This document shows, in pieces, positions 13,201-28,200 of a DNA stretch of 64,000 nt (position 1 is the first letter of the stretch; each line of letters opens with the position of its first letter). The notes below the pieces were generated by a model, which saw nothing but the letters and a program-made list of their open reading frames with translations, had not been told where the DNA came from and searched no databases. The translations under genes were made by a program, and so were the position numbers. The stretch spans positions 146,001 through 210,000 of the forward strand of contig JAXRKP010000253.1 of assembly GCA_037039925.1 (NCBI GenBank), written 5' to 3'. The stretch is from Doris montereyensis (Eukaryota; Mollusca; Gastropoda; Nudibranchia; Dorididae).

Positions 13201-16200
13201 GATCCTCTGGCTGTTTACATGCAGTCAGAGCAAAATTTTAAAATCCTACCAAAGTCCTGAGATCATCTTAGTTGTGAATGTGGGTAAAATCAAAACACCA
13301 GCACATGACTACATGACCTGTGCTCAAAACACATCTGAACTTTATAGTCATTGTTGATAGGATCAATTGCCAAACCCAACATCCCTATGATCAAGCGGTT
13401 ATCTTAAGCAGGAAAACAACTATCTAATTCTAGCATTACAATATGTGCATGCCCATGCACAACAATCCATTTAAGAAAAAGCCCCCCCAGGCCCCCCCCC
13501 CCCCCCCCCCCAGGCCCTGGAAGGGATGTTCGTTACTAGTAAGATTTTCCTCCCGCCAGCCGCAGCTGCCGTCTAATCACACCTGGATGGTGTGACAACA
13601 GGGGAATAATTTATTTCTCCCAAAACACCACTGTTGAGCCAGGTGATACTTCAACTTAAACCCAGACAATCAAGCTCTCCAGTTGAGCTCTCTCTCTCTA
13701 CCACTAAACCACCAACCCCACTACATAACTATAATCAGGTAGTACTGTTATCTGTAATTCTAGATTTCTTATTAAATCAATCAAACTCATTCATGTTTAA
13801 AATTGTGCGCAAAATTTGCCTTACTCGACCTAGATGCAGCAACAAGTGTCTTTTAGGCAGCACCACAAACAATAAATTCAATGAAGTTCACTCCTCCAAT
13901 CAAATATGATATCTCCTGATGTCCCCTGCTTGTGACAAAATTAGTCTCTTCTCAAGGACACGTATGACAAAGTAATAACTGCATAAGACTGGCTTACAAA
14001 CCTCATTGATGAAACCATGATAGACCAAATCATCGGCCAAAGATTCCCCTGTGTCACTGTTGATCTCACACCGGAGTTGACGATTAATCTGGTCATCAAA
14101 CCGCAAAAGGAGTGTCAGATGGGGAGAGGATTATCTTCAAGACGGGATATCTGTGAAGGGACAGGGACAGAATTGAAAATGGAGAAAAAAGAATAAGACA
14201 CATTAAATCACTCAGATATACACACAAAGTGCCTCTTACTTGTAAACCAATCATGCATAAGACTGTACATAGAACAAAAAAAATCAATTTAACATTGTAT
14301 AAAATATAAAATGTTCTCACAATCTTAAAACATTATAAAAATAAGGCATTCCAATCAAGAACGCATGTGCAGTCTACCAACAATAAAGAAAGAATAAAAA
14401 TGAAAACAAGTCAAAACCATTAAATTTTCAAATTGCTTCCCCCGGGGAGCAATAATAAGGACCATTACAGGTATGAACCATAGAATGATAGATACAAAAG
14501 TAAGACAGACACAAAATGGTTCATTTCAGGGCTCTTTATCACTGTTTGGACCAGAACTACCCAAGGCAATAAAAAATGGAGAAAAAGAAATAATGTCACA
14601 GTGAAAATTAATTGCGGGAGTTTACAATGTAACTGTAATGATGACGACAACACACTGAGTTACAATATTGCAAATGAGTATACAATTCTGTATCCTTCAA
14701 AATAGTGACTTTTCTATTTTAATCAATAAAATAGGCTCTATAATCGTATGATCTTGTCTCGTTCCTTGTACAAAACGTTTCAGAAAGTATACAAGACACC
14801 ATATAAAAAGAAAAAAATTGATACTTTTTTCTACACAAAGAAAGTCTTACATGGCAAGTCATGCTAATAATCATTCGACTTTCAACATCATAGGGTTCAG
14901 GCGTCTCTGATTTGACAGATTCAGCCAGTTCAGGACTTATAGCACGGGGCCTTGTAGTTTGAGGATAATTCATTGAAAATGCAGTAAGGGGGTAAATGCC
15001 ATTTCTGGGGAAGGAAATAATGTAAAACTGTTAAAGTCTCGATTTGAAAACATTCTTAACGCATAGCCTCTTTTTATTAATAGATGTTATGTTCTAAATT
15101 GTGTTTTGTGTTTACAGCAGTTCAAGTAGTTATGTCCCTTCCCTCCTGCATCAAAACTAAGGTGGAAGGCAAGTAAAGATCTCTAAATAGAAATCAACCA
15201 CATAAATAATATGTGTATTACTAGTTGCAGCTCCCGGCACTACCCGGGTTAACCTATTATTTTTGCGTTTTAATTCTTGTTTAATCTATTCTTCGTCTTT
15301 GAGTTGAATAATATAAATAATAAATACCGACACTATGATCTAAATTTGGTATTTGGCTTTCATTATTCTTTGCAAAAATTGAGAAGAAACCCAGTTGAGA
15401 ACACCCTCCCACCCCCTCAATTTTTCTTCAGAGAAAAACAAAACCTGAAGGCTTTGATTTGAACTAAGACCGACTGCTTCCTATTGTTTTGCCTTTACCA
15501 CTATGTCACAATGAATGCTTGCTCCAAGGCCTTTGTGAATGATTAATTCAAAGTGACACCAGAGCCATATCTAGATTTAGGTGTTTTGGTTGGTAACATA
15601 TTATATAGATATCAACTGAATGTGATCTTACAGTACTGCAGACAGGTCTATGTATAAATTGAAGACATGATCTTACTGTACCGCAACCCTGATCTAGATC
15701 TATGTACAAATTGAAGAGGATTGAGACAGAGAAAGTGTTTTTGGTTGATAAGAACATGAGTTAAAGAATTTTTAAAAAGTTGTCAGCAAAACGATGCAAA
15801 AATTAATTCATTTATAAATGATCATCAAAACATATTTCATTGTTCTAAAGGTCAATATGCACATCTATAAGCCATATGTAACCGTTAAAAAAATTTGAGC
15901 CTAATCGTCGAGAAATAAAGATGTTAGGTCAAATCACATTTTGGCTTGTTTGTATCTATATATATAGAGAGAGAGAGATATAGGCTAGGGACTGTTGAAA
16001 GTAGCATCTCCTTTGAAATGCACTTCTTTATTTCAGAGGGTAAATAAACTGATGCAAATTGGTAAATCCTCATGATGAAATTAAATCTAGTATGACACAA
16101 TGTAAAAGAATCAACGAGAATTAAGGTTAGAATTATGGCAAAAAGCTTTCAAACATTATAGTTTCTAATTTAAGTCAATATTTCCATTTTTAATCATATA

Positions 16201-19200
16201 AAAAGAAGGATGTACTCACTTAACGTCGTCTAGAAGTTTATCTAGCTCTAGCACCGGGGTCTGAGAAACTCTGTGGGGGAAAATGGTTCCGTTAGGCTTC
16301 ACTTCACTTATCACCATGCTTCATGAACACTCCTTGAGGGGAAAAACTGTTTCTAGTTCTCCTTCTAACTCTTAGACTAAAGACATAAGTCTTAAACTAA
16401 AGAGTCATTGATCAAGGTTGATGTGCATCATATCAAGTAATCCAATGCACCTAAACTTATCCAGCTGTAAATTATAAACCTTCATATTTCAGTTTGATGT
16501 TTTCTTTAAAAAAAGAAAACAAGAGAAAATGATGCATCAATAATATAAATAGCAAACGAGACGGTAAATAGCAGAATAATTAAAGAGAGTGACAAAAGTT
16601 GAATCTTGGACGCTTCATATTTCAAAATTGATTGATACGTCTGACAAACATGGGTATGGACACCATTGAATATCCTGAGATGAAAAGAGAATGTACAGAC
16701 TACTTAAGGCCATCACCGCAACTAAAATAAATAATTAATTAAAAAATGATGCAGAAGTCACTTACTTCAATAAAATAAAAAATTAATTAAAAAATGATGC
16801 AGAAATCACTTACTTCCATAAAATAAAAAATTAATTAAAAAATGATGCAGAAGTCACTTACTTCCATTGGATAAGTTGATCATTTCTAGGAATTTCTGCT
16901 ATGACTCGATTAGGATCGTCTGTCTTTGCAGTGTGAGCCGTTTCTGCAACAGTGTCTCCAAGCAATGCTTCACAAAGAAAGAAAAGTTGAAATAGCTTAG
17001 ATAGAAGTAACAATGAAGAATTATTCAATGTGGCCTACAATCAATGCTGAAGACACATGTAGTGACAATGAGGAAAATTGAGACGTCACTTTGTTTATTC
17101 ATTGTAAAACTGCTATAAAAAAAATAGAGCACAAACAGAAATTTTCACTCAGACCATGGAGGATGACATTTAAGTCAAGCCATCTCATAATGCCTTGGTG
17201 GTAATGTAATTTTAGAAGGTTTTTAAACTTTATAATGTTTTTTGTAATGAGTTAGATCCAAAAATATTGAATCTATGGGATAAAGCAAAAGGTGTGGCCC
17301 AATATGTTCGCTTACACATGGACGGAATAAAAGGCAATGTGTGAACAGGACTGACAGTGTGATAGGAACAAGGAGCAGAAAGAAGGATTTGACGTGTCCA
17401 AAGGGTTAATAACTAACTGCCTTCTTTTCAAATAAAGTTTTTTTTCTTCAAATTTTATTGTTTCCTTTCATTTTTTTCTTTAAAGTATTTTTATACCAAA
17501 CAGGAAACTTGTTGCACTAAAGAAAAGCACTAAACTTATACAGTTTTCCAAATTCTCACATCTTATCCATCCTAAATCAACTGTTCTAAATGTCATGTAA
17601 AGAAAAACAACCATATCAAATGACGCCCGACCCAAAGGCAACATCAGCAACAAAAAATTATAAAAATTAGTGCAAAACAATTTTAAAATAATCAAGCTTG
17701 AAGGTAATTTTCAAGAGAGCAGCCAAAAAATGGTGGAGTTTCCCAAAATACCTCCAATGACCAAGAAAAAACCTGCTCCCGAGAGGGAGTTAAGCGAGCC
17801 TCTGCTTTGAAAGAGTGGCTCCCTTTTTGTCCAATGTAACACAGTGGAGCTAACCTGATCGCGACGGACCGGTTAAGCCACAGGGACCCACAACTGGCCC
17901 CAAGCCAGCTGAGGCCGTAAGCTTTGAGACTCCGTTTAAAGGGTTCTGAACAGAGCAAAAAACGTAACCCACTTCCTTTAAAAAAAGAGAAAAGGAGTGT
18001 GTAGAGATATGACAGAAATATTTTTTACAGAAAAAAGGACGGAATTGGACAGAATGTCACCAAAGATGAATGATGTATACAAGAAATACCAAGGAAATAA
18101 TCAGACCATAGTAACTCACCACTTGACTTGACTAATTTATGAGCAGCCACAAGCTTTAGAGAGTGCACCTCAAATAGAACTTTGTGGAATAGCAGTTCTC
18201 TCGCCGTTGGCGAAGATTTGGATCACGAGCAAGACAACTCCGAAGGAAATCCTGATAAAATTCCAGAACAATCTTTTTCATTTTTTATAAATTGCAAAAT
18301 TAACAACGATCATTCTCAAAATGATTGTTTATATTTTTAATTATTTTAGAGTATCAAATACTGCTCTTACACGTCTGTCTCAGCGCAAAGAAGATGAGAG
18401 GAAAGCAACACAATGGTTTTCAAACGTTCAAAACAATAATACAAAACTAAACTCATAGCTACCTCCCTTTAACACCCCCAAAAAAGAAAAAGAAAATCCA
18501 GGCAAAAGGATGATTGATACCCTCACAACCCTCATCCTAAAAAATAAAAACCAGTAGAAAAGATCATATCAATCTGGATACAATTAACGAACTGAATCGT
18601 ATTCCATCTTGGAGACCAAACACTCATATAATCAACTCTCAAAGACAAAAGGTAAATTTCAAGCACATTTACAAACAAAATTGGACAAGACAAATTGAAA
18701 CACAAACCCAATGATACAAAATGAATGCTAAAAATCCAAATAAACTTACCTTTTGCAAGGGATTTTCCACCAGTTCAAGGGATTTGTTTATAAGGTCCTT
18801 TTGAACAAGAGTAGGCTGATCACCGCTTGGCTGGAACCCAAGGGTAGCCATCTGAAATAAAATTATATTTGGGTACAGTGTTGAACTTTAAATGTCATAT
18901 AGATCTATATATCTACTGTATCAAAAAAATTAAAGTTGAGATATAAATACATACTGTTCACAAAAAAAAACATGTAATATTTCTACGTGACTTCAAATCC
19001 TTTCAGTGATGAAGCAAGAACATGAACAACTATGATAAATGTAAACAAAGCTTTGTAAATGAAGAAAAAAGTCTACATTAATAAACAAAAACAAAAAAAT
19101 TCCGTTCTCTAGCAAATATCTTCTCACCTCGAGAGCACACATTCCAAATGAATAGATATCAACTTTGGTGGTCATCTGTTCACTCCCTTGAAAAAGAAAA

Positions 19201-22200
19201 AAAAGAAAATGTTTAAAATTTGCTAATAATATCTACATTGCTCACGTGCAATTACTATTTTAAGTAATTCTCTTTCTTCATTCTATGTATCTTTTCTTCC
19301 CCCTCCATCCCCCTCCCTTTTTGAGAAGTATTTCTTAGCTCAAGATAGATTATGAATCTTTAAAGTTTTAATATATTTCAGGCTGTTTAGGTAAAGGATC
19401 AACAGTTCGAGCACACAAATGCCAATTTCATTTCTCACACAGTACCCAAAAAAGATAAAAGCATTATCACATTAAACTGCTTTAAATTGTTGCATGCAAT
19501 AAAGCCATAGACTATGAAGGTATATAAATAAAAAGGAAACAAATTGAAATTTATATATTCTTCTTCTTTCTTTATCAGTTCCCATTCTACCTTTCGGTGT
19601 ATAGGTTCAGATGCCCGAGATGATCTTTCTCTAGGATGCCCTGTCCTGACCTTTTCTGTTTCCTTCCAAAAAAGTTAATTTATTGTTGTGTTCAATTCAT
19701 CTTAATAGAATACGTAATAGCTAGAAATGATTACAACTATGTCACCTTCAAACTCTGGAGCTGAATAGTGCATGTTTTAAGATCCTCTCTGTAAGTTTTG
19801 ACATGGTGGTGAATTGCATCAGGAGCAACTGAGGCGAAAGGAAGAGAAAACATATTAAAAATTTTATTTCCACATCTGAGAGGTTAAATACGATTAAAAT
19901 CAAAACGGTTTGAATAAAAAAATCTGAGAGATGAAATATGAGGTATGAACAAAAACATTGATAAAACACTTTCCTTCTTTACCAGTTCCCATTCTACCTT
20001 TCTGTGTATAGGTTCAGATGCCCGAGATGATTTTTCTCCAGGATGCCCTGTCCTGGCATTTTCTATTTCCTTCCAACAATGTTAAATTTCTATTCTTCAA
20101 TGCCTCTTTTATATCTTATTCCCACTTTCTCCGAGGTCTGCCTTTTGGTCTTTTACCTTGGGCTTTAGCACTGTATACTGATTTAGCTATTCTATTGTCA
20201 TTCATTCTGTTTACATACCCAAACCATCTCAATTGATTTCTTTCTATCCCGAGGGGGGAGAGGGGGCACAACACACAAACCAAAAAAACCCAACTAATTT
20301 GACAAACAATACAGTGGTCTCCGCTTACGAGGCCAGCCCTCTGGAGATAACAAAAAGTGACCTCTTAGGAGAAAACAGAGTAAACAAAATAATCATTAAG
20401 TGACCGACAACACCGTTAGGCCTATAGTAAAAGAACAGGATGCTAGTCTGTTGCAAATTTTCATTCCAAAGCTGGTGCTGGTACCCATTTGCACCTGGGT
20501 CAAATGGGAAAACGTGGGTTACGTGTTTTTCCAAGCAACACAACATATGAACTAACATTATTAGGATTCAAACCCAGGACTTCAGGATCCAAAGTCTGGC
20601 ACCCTAAACACTAGGCAACCAATGCCACGCTTAGGTTAGATGGCTGTTGCATCAAACAAATACGCCCAATTCAGTTTGAATCCCACCCTTATCAGTGATA
20701 TTATGCTTCTAGTTCACGTCAGTTATGGCGGTGCCTTTGACCTGGTCAAGATGTTCCAAAAGTGGTGACCTGTCCTCAAGTGCAGTGTGCTGTTGGAACC
20801 CTATATGTCAATCCCCTCAGTCATCTGGTGGGTGTCTGGTGTCAACTTCAAAGAGGCTGACACTGACTCAGTGGGATCTAGCGTTAGCAAATATGCTAGG
20901 CCTGCAACATGATATACATGTTCCAGATAGAGAGAAACCTTACGTCGTCGGTCTGAATAAAAATTTTCATATCATTGAGTTTAGGAGACCATTTGGCCCT
21001 CTTAAGAAGGAAAAACTGGCTTCTTCTTAGCCAGACTTAAGTTTATCGAAGGCATGATAATTGAAAAGGAAAAAAATCTGTTACACGCTAAAAACAGCCT
21101 GGAGACCACTATTACAGTGGTCTTCAGGCTGTTTTTAGCGCGTAACAGTGCAAAACAAAACAAAAGCTCAAAAATGTGAAGAAATGACATGTAGAAAATG
21201 ATTGTTTCATAAATATGTGTACATTATGCAAAACTCATCTACTCATTATACAGTCTTCATTACTCACACAATTTCAATGCTCTTCAGAGAAAATTGCAAT
21301 GCCATTTTAAACAGAAGAAGTCAAAATGCTAGAATGGTGTGTGAGCATAATTTTTTTTGCATGTCATAGGTGATCTATTGTAATTTCACCAATAATTCTT
21401 ACCTGAACCGATCTTAATGAGGCCGTTGTGTTGAATGTATATTGTTTCTGTGGTCAAATTCCCATGTATTATTGGTGGGTCACATGAGTGTAAATAACTG
21501 TGGATGTAAAACAATAAGGGTCAAGATAAATTAAACCATAAGTAGAAGAAAAAGAAAGGGAAAACAAAAAGATATGAAATGCAACGTACCAACAGTAAAC
21601 CAAGGAGAAAATATCAACATCACTGAGGGTGGAGGAGAGTTTGATTAAATCTTTCAATTCCATCAAGTGATTTAGAACAAAGTTACTTGCACACACAGTT
21701 AAGTAAGAAAAGTTAAAACGTTCTAAGCATTTCCCTTAGTAAAACTTTAAAAATCTCCTCCATTTAAACTTATATCTGTTGAGATACATGCAGACGACAT
21801 ATTATATACAAAAATTAATTTGTATGATTTAACATAAAACAGCCCGTTGTATAGCGACATTCAAGACTAACTAGACAACTATCACATAGAGGTAAGTCCA
21901 AAATGTACAGCTATTGTGTTTGAGACACTGTGATTTCATCATTCACAATCTAAAAGAAACAAAGAGGGGGAAATATGAGAAAGAAAGAAGTTGAGTGCAA
22001 GACATTAGTCATAAAAATGTGTAAAAGAAATAGGGACCTACCTAAGAGCAGAAAGTATCTGAGTACACCATCTTTTCCAGGCCTGAGGAAAAATTAAAAT
22101 AATCAGTGCTTCATGTAGACCTTCTCACTACAAACTCTGCTCCATGAACAAAACATTTTTTCTTTATTTTTTTACATTCAATATACACATGCTACAAACC

Positions 22201-25200
22201 AAGTAATTGAATATAAAGACTGTCTTTGACAGAAAATATTATTTCGTTTTAAACAGCAGACAAAGAAAACGACATTTACAAATGACGTAATTTTCCCCCA
22301 ATTTATTTGCTCTTTTCCCTCCAACATTCATTTATTTACATTTAGCTTAAGTACTATCCCCGTAAAATCAATGGTTGGCCTGCATTTTCTTAGAAGAAAT
22401 AATAATGAATGATAATTCCTTTCCTCTCTAACAATTAAAGCCTTCACTAGACAATCATACCCTTGTATTAATACTGTAAATGGCATCACAATGAAACAAA
22501 CACAACACATAGTTTGCCAAGGAGTGATAGAAAATATATTTGATTGCAATCAACACTGGGCGATCTTCTAAAATTTTTTTAAACGTATTGATTTGAAAAG
22601 CATTTGAAATACATTTAAATTAAGATAGATATATTTGTATCTAGTATAGAGGGTGACAGATCAATTTATACTAATTCATCTTTAAGATTTCATTAATATT
22701 CTTTTCCTTTCTTTCTTGTCATTTTTATTTAGTCAAAATCGAATACAATTCTTTAAAAAGTTGACTCATACACAATATTTCAACATATAAGCATGTGCAT
22801 AAGAGGATGACTGAATATTGTCTTCCTTTCATTCGTTTTATTTACCTTGAGTTGGAATGTTTTATTGTTCTTTTTGGTCTTTTTTAAGAATTGCCTCAGA
22901 TTTCCTGATGACATATACTCTGATATGAATATTACCTGCAGAAAAAAATTCCAAAGATGAAAATTAGTAGTAAAATCTTTGAATGAAGGGCATAGCTCAA
23001 ACAAAAAACAAAACTTAAACAAGAATGAGAAACAAAAGATGTTCGGAAAACTGTGAGCTTTGAAGATAAACAAACAAAAACAAAAAAAAATAGAGAGAAT
23101 GATACAAAATCAGATTGATATTTCAATTTTAGCTGGGTAAACAAAATGTCAATAGAAGACTGAAACTCAGTCAACTCAGTAAAACTTAAATCTCAGCATT
23201 CATTTAATTCACACATAAAAAGTCAGCTCTGGCCCAATTTCAAATATGCAACAAAAACATTGAAAACAGAACAATTAGTTTGAAAAACATGACTAGCTAG
23301 TGTCAGAAACTGGCTCAAGCAAGCCAGGCCCCAAAATGGTGTTGACTTAAAGGTAAAAAAATTCTTACATTCAACATGTGAAATTTGTATAGCGACATCT
23401 TTAATATTCATTCTTCCACTTTTCAACGATATGAAACTATACATTGTGGTAAACCAACAATTTTGTAGAAAAGCAGAATAATGTTTCCTTGATACTTCAT
23501 TCATAATTATGTATGCTGAATATCACTACAGCTCCTGAATCACTTTTAAATTTCTTGTTTTTGTATGTCATGTTTGTTTTGCTTTCTTTTTTTCTATTCA
23601 ACCCTTTCGTGGTTAATCCCACGCTATCCGTCCGATTAATATCAAATCTCTCTGATTAATCCATTCCAATAAGCCTCTGCCCAACGTTCAATCCGCCCTG
23701 TGACACCCACTTCTTTTTATGTAAACTTTTACACTGTAAGAGTTTTTTTTAATATAGCCAAGAATAGAATAGACCTCATGGCATGGTTTATCTCGTTCTG
23801 ACCCAATTTAGAGTTCATGGACAGCATGTTTAAATTCAACTTGAGCCATTCTTTGTCTTGGTCAAAACATAAGTGCACTGTACTTTTACTAGTAATACAT
23901 GTGAGTGTAGTACTACTACTAGATCTAGCAGGCCTATGCTAGGCACCAATCATTGTTTCAGTCCACGACACCCAGTCTACTAATATATCACCACTATCTT
24001 CATTGTGTAGCCTTTTATATAGATTGCTATCAAAGAGATTTCCTTCTTTGAAATAATCCTTGGAAGCAACATGGAACGTGAAAAAGAGTACAAAAAAACA
24101 AACAAAACAACAACACACCCTCAGGCCGAGCAGTTGAACGACTTGCTAAATCAGTTTTTCAAACCAATTGCGATTAAATGCTAAATATATATATATGTCA
24201 ATATTTAAGACAGTCATTTAAAAGTATCCTTTACCAAATCTGAACCCTCTGTCTTCATATTTAACACTTCTCTAATCACTTTAGATTGACAATTCCAAAA
24301 AGAAAATTCTGTAAACACAGTGAGGCACGTTCAGCGGCAACTGGAAATTTCACCTTGCACTCAGCTAACCGATATTCAACCACAAAGAAGTTGACGGAAC
24401 TAAAATGAGCTGAAGTACATCTGACTTTCATCCTTAAATGTGATAAAACTCACCCGTGGTTTTTCTGACTTGGTGTCTGTCCAATACTTGTGAAATTTTA
24501 TAATATTTGGATGATCAAGTTGGCACAGGTTGTCAAAGACTTGCCGAATCTTGTCCTGAGATGAAATAATATAAGAAATTAACCGAACTGATTGATACCT
24601 TGATACTGAGCTCTTGATACTGAGTTCAAATTTCTCAAAGCATATGACACCAAAGCAGCACAATTTACCAGATTATGATGAATTCATCTTTTCTGTTTTT
24701 AAAGTGTGATTTCTTTAGGATAGAAGACAAAAGAAATATAAACATTCCCTTTCACATATGCAATTTATAAAATACATGCTTAATTTAATAGTTCCCATAA
24801 ATTTGTCAAATTCAAGAAAGTTTAGAAGAGGAAGACATATAAATGAGTAAGCAAACCTGTTGAGCTCTGAAATCTCGTTTTTCTGAAAATTGCACTTCAT
24901 TCCATACGACCTCTACCCCTTCCTCTGTGTCCATGGCCAAAAAAGCACTGTCAATGCCCGGCACATCCCTCTGGTCCACCTAAATCAAAGAAAAACCATA
25001 CAATATTTAAACATCTCTACCAGATGATTGTAACAGTAAACTTTGACAACAATGGATTTGTCATCATGTCAAGAGTGAATACAGCATCAATTATGAATGA
25101 CTATAAAAAATTTCATTGCAGTTTTTCCTATCCACCATATGCAGTGATCGCAAGAATTAAGAGGAAACGACAAGATGACATATAAGTAAAAGAGTGAAAA

Positions 25201-28200
25201 GAGAGAAGTAGGATCTACCAGTAGCACCCCGCCAAATGCCTACGAATGACTATAAAACCACAATGAAAAGGCCATGAGAAAAAAAGTAGGAGCAATAAAT
25301 TTGGAAGATCAAGAGAACAGAAAAAAAGAAAGAAAAGGAAGAGAAACAAAAAGAACAGCACAAGTTAATGCCAAACAAGAGGAAAGAGAAAAGATTTGTG
25401 TACTAATCAACCCATACTTTCAAGATAAATCAACCAACACAAAACCATGCAACCAGCTACTACTCCTTTTATTTTTCCTTTTACATCCTGTTTCCACCTA
25501 TAACACAGTAGAACCTCTCAAATCAGGAACCCGAGCAAACCGGGAAGAATTTCCAGGGAACAGAGTTGTTTCTACCAGGCAGTGGACAGGTAAGCACCTG
25601 TACGGGGCATAGATGATCCCGCCCTCCACGAGTCTCCTGCTGCCTTGCAGTGGGTCTTGGCTAACCAAAGGCTAAGGGAGTTAACCCTGACAAAACAACC
25701 TGCTGCCTTGCAGGCCGGTCTTGATTGACCAAGGGCTAATTGCATAACGTGTACACGATATCGCAAGTGCCAGTTCGCGATGACCATAAGCCAGATACAC
25801 CAGACATCCATTAAGGTGTAAAAGCAGGCATCGAACCAGACCTTGCTCGTCCACCTAACAATACAGTACGGTGTTGACACGGGGTGGCGCTTAGAAAGAT
25901 GTGTGTCTCATCCGTCAATCGCAAAGGTAGACACACAAAGAGATTTGAAGACCCACGATGCCTTCTTGATTACGTGTTTTATCTATCTACTGTCCAAGGA
26001 AGCTCGAATGTGAGTGTGAGTGAAATCTTTGATGAAAGCCATCTTTGTTTTGATCAACTGGTCCTGTGGCTACTTGTCCATTTAATTCTGCATTTTACCC
26101 CTCACAGAAGGGCTTAGGTACCTCAAACCGCTGAGGGAAAACCAAAATCTCTAGATCCCTGGCAAATCGGAAAACCAAGCAAATTGGGACGATTTTACAA
26201 TCCACTGAGACTTTCCGATTAGAGAGGTTCCACTGTATATATGCATCCCTAGCATGAGTATCTTGTTAAATCATTCTTGTGAATCATCACATTTGTGTAA
26301 AGATGTATGATTTGATGATAAGATAAAATAAGAATTATATCTTTATAATATATATATATATATATATATATACATAATTCTGAGCTAGACATTCTTTGCT
26401 CACCAAAGATTATATTTTGCATGAAGGTTCTAAATAATGATCGGAGGAATTTTTCTACCGGAAGTGGGGTTTAATTTTGAAAATTTCATTGTTTCCCCTT
26501 CGTTGAGTAGAATTTTCATTCACCTAGGTTGCCATTAAACAGTTGGAATAGTACCATTCACGTTACATGCGTAACCTCGGTGCCAAATGCTGACCCGATC
26601 TAGCATATACCTGGTATCACCCAGGGTGTAAAATGCTTGTATCTTTATATCATATATATATAGTCTCAAAATACAGGCACATTTGTTTGGTGGTACATCA
26701 GATTTCACAGTAGAACAAGATACAATAAAGCATGGTATGCAACAGTTCAAGATTAATAAAAGGGGAAGGGTCAGCGGATTGTAACAGATCTTGTGAATGG
26801 TAAATCTGTTATATTATATATTTTTATATAGCATTTATAATGCAGTATTTTTCAAAAAGCAAAATATTAGAGATAGTAGGGCACAGGATATAAATGTTGT
26901 TAGGGAGCGAAATTCAAAGATAAATAACAGGTAAAACCATCTTTAGTAAGTAAAGTTTCTTCAAGGCCATTAATGGCTTGAGCCGGAGCTTATCACGGTT
27001 TCAATAGCGTGAAGTAGAACAAGTTATAACAATCATCTTCTGGACAGGACGCCAGTCTGTAGCAGGTTTATACTCCCAAGCTAGTGCTTGTACCCATTTG
27101 CACCTGGGTCTAGTGGGGAAAATAATTGTTAAGTGTCTTTCCCAAGGTACACAATGTTGGGCCTAGCTTTGTCAGGATTCGAACTCAGGACCTCATGATC
27201 CCAAGTCCTGCAGCCCAACGACTAGGCCACCGACGCCACAAAACCATCTTTATATGTGCGTGTATATATAATATATTTATATTTATTCTACCAAATTTCC
27301 ATCAAAATGGAACCTTTATCTCTCTTTTTTTGTGGACACAATAGTCCATCTAGAACTAGTGAGTAGAGTCTAAAAACTAAAAACAGTGGTCATTTAATTC
27401 TTTGTCATTATTGTCAGGTGCCATTTAAACTAAAACTCTAGATCTTTACAAGGAACTGCTGCTGAAACACAGCTGTTGGGATAAATTGCCAAAGGGATCT
27501 AACGTTGGATTGGATATATAGGAGGGTGGCAGCCTTCAGTGATTGTGATAGATTTCATGAAAGGTAAATTTGTTATCATACACAGCATCTATGCAGTATT
27601 ATTTTATAATGCAAATGATAAAACTGTATTGAGTTTCAAGTTTAGAAATATAATGGTCAATACATCCATTGTCAGTAACATTTGAACTGCTTGTAAAGTG
27701 TTCAAGGAAACGGTCCATGTTAAATTGACCAAAACCTATCTCATATAGTCCTGAAAAATTGCTGCGCCTGAAAGCCACTTCTCAAAAACAGACCCTGTTA
27801 GTTATGTCCCTTGAGAATTTGGGGATCATTTCAAAGCTCAAAAAGTATACTATTTTAATTGAAGACCCCAAATCTAAAGCTGAACTCTTGAATGATCAAT
27901 TTTCTTCACCATTTTCTGACCCACTACCAAAACTTATTATGAAATTCCTAGAGATGAAAAATATCCTGAAATGAATCCTCAATAAAAGTTACCCCCCCCC
28001 CCCCCTCAAATTACAACAAAAACCTTGTGCAGTGTGCATGTTGCTTCCCTTCCATGGCTGCTGTCCCATATATATGTGAAAGACATAATGTTTCGAGTAA
28101 TTGTTCTTTAAGTGAGTACTATGTAATCATTTATATCAAACCCAAAGACTGGATATGATTGTGACAGAGATCTCTTCCCTTAGGCTGACTATATCCAACT

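Noticed and set aside
17692..17958. 88-codon minus frame in NRBP1 intron 10
   Set aside because: Coincides with a GC-richer repeat-like island; no protein similarity and no splice sites in phase with neighbouring exons.
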